Assembly: GCA_015501605.1 (NCBI GenBank)
Contig: JADNRZ010000020.1
Coordinates: forward strand, 310,001-374,000
Reading direction: 5' to 3'
Origin: Panaeolus papilionaceus
Taxonomy: Eukaryota > Basidiomycota > Agaricomycetes > Agaricales
DNA: 64,000 nt
Made by a program: the position numbers and the translations under genes. The number at the start of each line of letters is the position of its first letter. Position 1 is the first letter of the stretch. Of the stretch, positions 58,320 to 64,000 are shown piece by piece. The notes beneath the pieces are model-generated. The model searched no databases. It saw only the letters and a list, made by a program, of their open reading frames with translations, and was not told where the DNA came from.

Positions 58320-59640
58320 ATAAGGCTCAAACCGTACACATCCCGGCTTTGATACGAGCTGATGTGTGAAGTGGCGGCTTCACGGCTGGGGATGGAGTTG
58401 GAGATGAAGGTGGCGGTGGCAACAACGAGCTGTGCCAGGGTTTTCAGCCCAAATTTCAAGTCTAGCCGACGTAGACCTGACTAACTCCAAATCGTCGCAC
58501 TCGTCTTGTGAGCCATCGCTTATGATTCTGAGTTGGCTCCGACTCATCAACAACTTCAGGTACAGAACGCTTCTTGGCTGTTGGTCGATGACATGCGGGG
58601 TTGTTGATACGAAATGTCGCACGAGAACATAGGTCTGGAAAGGGGCACTGGAAGCGGCGGAGCCGCCTCAAGGGGGTAACCCCAATGGTCGAGGACAAGA
58701 TGCAATCATGCCGCTATACAGTAACCCCAGCCAGCGACGCGGTCAATGTACGGATCCAACACTGGTTCCTTGGTAGTGTTGGTCTCAACAACATATCCAT
58801 TGCGAAGTTGAATTCGACGTAAAAGTGTGTGTGAACCAGCGTCGTCTGAATCAGAAGGGGGAATTGACCAAGACATGTTCTCGGGGTGAGGTTCAAGATC
58901 GTAGGATTAATCTCCGTGAGCGACTTAGGGCTTGAGGGTCAGAATGTCACGCCGTCAAAGAGTTAACCAAAGCGAGGTAGAGCATATTTGAACATGAGAG
59001 GTGACCTTGGGCGGATCATCGAATGAATGGCGATGGATAGTTACGGTGTTTATGATTGGATTACTGAGTTGACGAGTATTGTAGACGTCCTCCATACTGT
59101 CCAAAGGGAAGAGTTTATACTGAAAGGTGTCCCCCTAATGCGAACGTCAGCCTACGTGACTTTGAAGGGTTAACGACATGGACCTCACCTCTCTTTTCGG
59201 AAAGTAACCCGATCCAAAGGCCGTGACTAGGTCGCATTACAATCATCTCTTTGTCTGGTAAGAGGACTCATTTCTTATGCTTGTACCCACTATAAATGCA
59301 GTCAGAAAGTGACAACACGATAGGTCAAAAAAAACTGTACCCACGGAAGAAAATATTCCGTCTGGCATCCAGGTTGAGAGAACCTTTCGTCATCAACCAG
59401 TTCCATTCCAAGCTTTGTACGTAAAAACAGTCAGAATCAAGTTCGTTTTAGTAACTTTTACATCACTGTCAGGCGAAACCCACTACAGAGTCCCTGCTAA
59501 TTACGTGGCCGATCTCGGCTCCTCGTATGATCGAACAATGCTTGATAAGACAGCGCTGCGCGTTGGCATCAGCAGCTTCTGGCAGGAAGGGGGAAGAGGG
59601 GAAAGAAGTCCCCTTCATGTCAGCAATATGGTTTCACGAC
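58320..59640 (-). pseudogene. HNH_2-like nuclease, type B relic (copy 4)
   Basis: Pieces of a type B gene occur in order on the minus strand. They are EAADANAQRCLIKHCS and GHVISRDS (about 59595-59500), SLEWNWLMTKGSLNLDARRN (about 59415-59355), VLLPDKEMIV (about 59270), GDTFQYKLFPLDSMEDVYNT with HRHSFDDPPKVTSHV (about 59135-59000), and near 58500-58430 DECDDLELVRSTSARLEIWA. The block spanning the second HNH histidine (ASMH) is lost, several frames shift, and part of the linker is deleted. A dead copy that marks the right end of the nuclease cluster. Confidence 0.65.
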
Positions 59641-59802
59641 GTTGACAATAATATGGGACAATGGATTTGCCTCCTCGTTATCTTATCTATCAAGTTATCC
59701 CTTGCTCACAATGATACACGAAGAGCGAAGATGTGTGTACGCTTCTAAGCTCCATGAAAATAGAAATGCGGTTCTTGATGTAAATACCAATATATTACAG
59801 GA

Positions 59803-61107
59803 TTAAGGGACAAAGCTGATTTCGGATTGAAAGAAAGTTGTCAAGGGTGTAGGTGTATCTGGGCTGTCGCAAGGAGATCTTTTTGCCGCCTCATCCTGCG
59901 CGAGTTCATGCATATTTTGGATTCCGCGGCAAATCTCAAGGTAGGAATAGATCATCAGCTCGACAAAATATTATCAGGATCGAGAAACTCAAGCATTGTG
60001 CTCACCAGAATAGAAACAAGCGTTGTAGGACAACTGAAAAGGTGATAGGATAAGTAACCCATTGAACGACACCATCAAGAAGTGACCTACATATACGTCA
60101 TGAAGGGGTTTTCCGTCATAACTGCAATACTTGGTGGCAGGAGTAAGGCGACAATAGCTGGATTCGTTAATGAGAATAGCGATTGGGTTGGTGGGTCAAT
60201 CAGAATGACTTACCGAAAAGGATGACGAAAATCCATGAACCCTCCCGAACAACTAGTTTGACGACAGGAACATGCCCTTGACCAACATTTCTGTTCACAT
60301 ATAGGCATATCCAAATTAAGACATGCGAGGCGAGGAAGGTGTTGCTAGTAAAAGTACAATGAGGACCTCAACCCCCAAGGCATTGCTGAAGCAGACTTAC
60401 TACCGGATAAGGTTCATGGTTAGAAGGCTTGGGGCATGGATGGCGATGTTACAGAGGCCATCGAACATTTCGAGCCGATGCACCCATAGAGACGCAGCAT
60501 TGTATATCGCGAAGGCATATGGCGTCACTATCGGTATCAGCAACATAAATACCCAAGGGTTTTTTAGATACAATGCGTACACTGATGCCGAGTATCCATA
60601 TTGCGAACATTCAGTCAACGAGTATTCTCAGATAGCTATATGAAGGGTCACACTCACCTCGTAGGAGCAGAATAATATCAAGAATGAGGACCATAAGAAT
60701 GCTCTGTGAGAGCATCAGATTGTACCAGATGGCGCAATTTTGAGCAGTTATGCCGGTTAAAGAGCGTCGTAGGATGAGATGAATGAGAGAATAGTGGACG
60801 CTGTATCAAAAAGCGACATCAGTCAGCGTGGCGCAAAATTTTGGACTTGAACTCCCTACGCTTTGCCCAGAATTTCATAGTATCGAGAAACCACATACAG
60901 AACCTTCGAGATATTGACAGGGCGGCTGTGATACAGTATGTAAAGATAGCAGAAACCAAGGTCCTTGCGCAATGACTCACCTCCAGATGTAGGTAAATTC
61001 AAAACGGCAGGTACGCAGATACTCCAGAACGAGCACAGTAAGACATAACACTGGAAAAGATGTGTTGAGCTTCGCCCAGGGTAATGCATGGAATGAAGGA
61101 CATACAG
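59803..61107 (-). CDS. DUF6533-type multi-pass membrane protein
   Basis: A chain of minus-strand exons joins in phase: from about 61056 to 60981, 60925-60860, 60799-60658, 60581-60401, 60344-60214, 60157 to about 60110, a short exon near 60030-60003, and the last ending with TAA at 59803. The opening reads LLCLTVLVLEYLRTC then TYIWSRPVNISKVLYVVSRY, the YDY-LTF-E--YIW-R-W---K-LYL--RY pattern of DUF6533 at the N terminus of agaric seven-helix-like proteins. Further hydrophobic helices follow: SQSILMVLILDIILLLRVYA, PWVFMLLIPIVTPYAFAIY, LASHVLIWICLYV and AIVALLLPPSIAVM. A polar tail ends the protein. The first exon and start codon are not resolved; a GTATGT at 61105 may be the donor of a short first exon. 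Function unknown; some relatives are called receptor-like without proof. Confidence 0.7.
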
Positions 61108-63082
61108 GAGAAGGTATGTCGTATATGAAAGTCAAAAGAGCTCACGATGAAGGCGGGTGGAAGCATAAGGATGTGCTAGACCTGGGATGAAATTGGACTT
61201 GTTGGCGAGAGAGCACGAGATGAGCCTTGGCTCACCGCCTCACTGCAGGATACCACAATTGAACAACGCCGCGAGGGTTCCAGAGAGATTACCACCTTTC
61301 AGTAGGAGTAGTTGCTGGAAACGTCGCATGAGACGATATGAGGGAACAAAAAGCCAACTCCCTCATATGTATGGGGCTACAACGTGACATTCTCACAACC
61401 GTGGCATTGAAACAGGGTTTCAGGGTGAGGGGATTGGGGGAATGTAATCACAGTAATGACCATCACACTTGTCGCGTTCAGGGTTACTAAAGATGGTCAC
61501 GACGTGCAGAGGTATCACTATGGGCAAAAATTTATACACAACGAGTTTTGCACACCTTCCTCTATCCCTAAAATCACGAAAAAAAAGTAAATATGTTGCG
61601 TAGTATCGTGTCTGCGCATTTATGTATTTGCTTTTGGGAAATATAGAACAGACGTTGTTATAAAATAAGTAATTGATTGTCCATAGCCTGTGGCCCGACT
61701 GACTTCCTGTTCGGTTTATGAAGTGGTAGCCAATCGGTGCGCTCCAATGTGACCTGATGGTGACTCAATTATGCACATCATGAACCTTTCCACAATTTCT
61801 CGGTCATAGCCCAACCTCGCACCAAGTGCTGCAAATATTCTAAAATTTGAGAGACATATAGAAAATCGTCATGAGAAGGCTTTAAGAAAATTTACCTAGG
61901 TGGATGAAGAACTAAGCAGTATATTCGCGATTTATCTATACATATAAAAATCGGTCAGATTTTACGTGTTGGCCCTTTTTCCGATGTAAATACTAAATAG
62001 ATGATTCTTTGCGAGTTCCATCAATGTACAGATCTAATGATACCCAACTTCCAAAAGGCGTCGTGACTCTCGAAAAGGCAAATTTACGGGCCGGCAATGG
62101 GTCGCAATAATTTTCAATTCTCTTTTGGTGACGAGCCTAAAAGCCTAACCCTGCACTCTCTGACCATTGCATTGGTGCTCATACCGCTACTGTTGTGTTG
62201 AGGTCAGTACTAAAGTTAGGGGCTACTCCACTATATGGCCAGGGCCGCGTAACAGCCCGGTCCTTCGTCAACATCGGGCAGCAAGTGGGTAGCAGTCAGA
62301 CACCCTACAGTCGAGAAAAAAAAAAGAAAAAAAAAAAAACTGGACCGAGTTGTCAGCAGGCAGACCCTCAGTCGAACTGATTGAAATGGTACAGTACTCA
62401 TCGTGACGCACACTGGATTACCCACAAATAGCCTAAGTACAATTTGACGACGGGGATTTCTATTCCTTCATCCGGCATTCAATTGCGCCGACCCACAATG
62501 GAAGCTTATTTTGTCAGATCCGTCACAGGAACTGACAGCGCACAGCGTTTCCAGTTCGGCCCTGACTCGACAGGGTCTTCTGCCAATTGCTGACATATCT
62601 GCAGGGTTTAAAAATTGGCAAGTGCTTCCAAGCGGACTCCATTAAGTGGGGGCTAATATGGGGATACAAACCTCTCAAATGGCGACTCGTCATAAGTATA
62701 GAAGAAGGCTGGACGTGGTGCTACGAGGAAGAGTCAGTTTCGCATTCGTGTTGACTCGGCTGCAAGGGCTGCTGTTGTGGCGTAGTTGGGTCTTGTGTCA
62801 TCATCACGAACCTTTGGCTAGTCGCGGTGGCGTAAAAGGCCTGATAGCCGACACTTTCTCTCCGTTTCGGAGCCAACGAAAGAACGAAGTAAGTATCATG
62901 TAGATGAGAACATAGCTAGCAGGAGATGCATTTCCCATTCTGATCTCGCAACGAAGAGCTCTGATGGATTCAGGTAATACATATCTGGCCCGTAAAATAT
63001 TATTTTATTATACACGGACTCCGGCTCGAAGATTCAATTAGATGTAACATTACCTAAGTTTATGACGGGACATGGGCAGGGT
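61108..63082. other. Spacer with A-rich tract
   Basis: Contains an A/G homopolymer-like run at about 62315-62339. No gene seen. Confidence 0.4.
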
Positions 63083-64000
63083 CTAGGAACGAATCTCCAC
63101 ATCGAGACCTTGATCTCTCAAATCCCTAAATACCTCCGCATCCTCTACATGAGCCGCAGGTCTATCCCAGACCTCGGCATTGAGACATATAACTGACCCC
63201 AAGGCTACTCTCTCCTTCGCCAATCTCCCCAAATAGCCATCGCTGGATGTACAGCCAATCAAGTTCAATTTCCTGGGGAGCGGTATGGTACCCTGGCCTA
63301 CATTACCAGACGACAACGGCATGAGCTGTACCATGAAGTTGTTGTCTAGGATCATCATGGGGTCATTTCTATTTGGCACAGTGCAGGACTCAATCGTGAG
63401 CTCGTTCAATCCCAGAAATGCCCTCGAAAGAAAAATGTGCTTCATCCTCGACCTGAAGCAAAGTGATGAGCTCTGAAAGTGGAGGTAGCGTAGCGGGCAT
63501 TTGGATCGAACAAGCATGTAATAAAAATCGTTGGTTCGAGCGTCGTCCAATGGTCGAACTACCAATTCCTCGAGTGATGGGAGTGATAATGAAAATATCG
63601 GTAAAGATAGACACCAACTATCCAGATAGAACGATTTGAGGGCGGGGAGAAGAGTGGGAGGACACCGATCATAAAGTGATGTGGTAGCTTTGCAATCTCG
63701 TATTTCAAGCGACTTGAGCCCATTTAATTGCTTGAGGTTCCCGAATAACGTCTCAAGGTCATCAATCCTTTGATTTGCCAGGACAATAGAGGTGATCAAA
63801 CGGCATTGGAAGAGATTTGGAAGGAGAACGGGGGTGAACATAATATCCTGGCCGTCCGCCATTCGTTTATGCGTTGGTCCAGGTGCAGTGCGTATTTTGA
63901 CGGATATAATACTGGGAGGAAGGAAACGCGAAATAAATTGTTTCACGTCCAGGTTCTGGTTGACCGCTTGCGCTCGGACTATCCAAACGATACCTATATC
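63083..64000 (-). CDS. Leucine-rich repeat/F-box-type protein, C-terminal part
   Basis: The minus-strand frame is open from the window edge (64000) to a stop at 63083, about 305 residues. It shows leucine-rich repeat spacing throughout: LETLFGNLKQLNGLKSLEIR, then LPALKSFYLDSWCLSLPIFS, then LPSLEELVVRPL and LNELTIESCTVPN. This is the style of the C-terminal half of agaric F-box/LRR proteins. The F-box itself would lie beyond the window, so membership is inferred. No intron is needed within the visible part, and the codon at 63946 is GTG, not a true start. Confidence 0.6.
   Translation of the reverse strand, partial: DIGIVWIVRAQAVNQNLDVKQFISRFLPPSIISVKIRTAPGPTHKRMADGQDIMFTPVLLPNLFQCRLITSIVLANQRIDDLETLFGNLKQLNGLKSLEIRDCKATTSLYDRCPPTLLPALKSFYLDSWCLSLPIFSLSLPSLEELVVRPLDDARTNDFYYMLVRSKCPLRYLHFQSSSLCFRSRMKHIFLSRAFLGLNELTIESCTVPNRNDPMMILDNNFMVQLMPLSSGNVGQGTIPLPRKLNLIGCTSSDGYLGRLAKERVALGSVICLNAEVWDRPAAHVEDAEVFRDLRDQGLDVEIRS

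Noticed and set aside
62315..62339. A-rich run as a possible retroposon tail
   Set aside because: No retrocopy body upstream and no flanking direct repeats that I can see.
1..64000. CRISPR arrays, operons, ribosome binding sites, riboswitches
   Set aside because: The window is eukaryotic. No regularly spaced repeats with unique spacers or bacterial signals were seen.

Overview
The window reads as nuclear DNA of a filamentous basidiomycete, most likely an Agaricomycete. Genes are broken by 50-80 nt GT-AG introns. The recognisable families are the large fungal sets: leucine-rich F-box proteins, a Cdc4-type WD40 propeller, HNH_2-like nucleases, a DUF6533 membrane protein, and KDZ and hAT transposase relics. 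All exon borders were read by eye from splice motifs and reading-frame continuity. No transcript or database was consulted.

Region 1-24.5 kb is gene-poor and littered with relics. On the minus strand there is a frameshifted hAT transposase (6.3-8.1 kb) directly followed by a fragment of the splicing factor PRP8. A second PRP8 fragment lies on the plus strand at 14-14.65 kb. A degenerate KDZ transposase occupies 20.4-21.96 kb. A decayed acidic gene with a Myb/telobox-like end lies at 17-18.1 kb. Heptamer minisatellites occur at 5.7 and 18.8 kb, and several short repeats are dispersed.

Region 24.5-28.3 kb is a 3.28 kb element with two ~1.04 kb, nearly identical inverted arms and no transposase.

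Region 28.6-46 kb is an F-box/WD40 neighbourhood. It holds an 8-blade Cdc4-like propeller that keeps the degron-contact arginines but has no F-box, three related F-box genes with a shared intron position (31.1, 39.9 and 44.9 kb), and an unusual F-box/LRR gene (35-38 kb) carrying a ~440-residue disordered, RG-rich insert. A 178 bp TA-flanked MITE and an initiator tRNA-Met are also here.

Region 47.3-59.7 kb is the most distinctive part: six HNH genes or relics of two kinds. Type A (two genes, 423 and 491 aa) has acidic tails. Type B (two intact genes of 391 and 384 aa, one frameshifted, one decayed) has proline-rich, basic tails. They form two divergent A/B pairs in mirror orientation, each sharing a ~0.5 kb promoter, with an F-box pseudogene between the paired units. 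I infer a locally duplicated two-gene nuclease module. Its function is unknown.

Region 59.8-64 kb holds a multi-exon DUF6533 membrane protein and, at the right edge, the C-terminal part of another LRR/F-box-type gene that runs out of the window.
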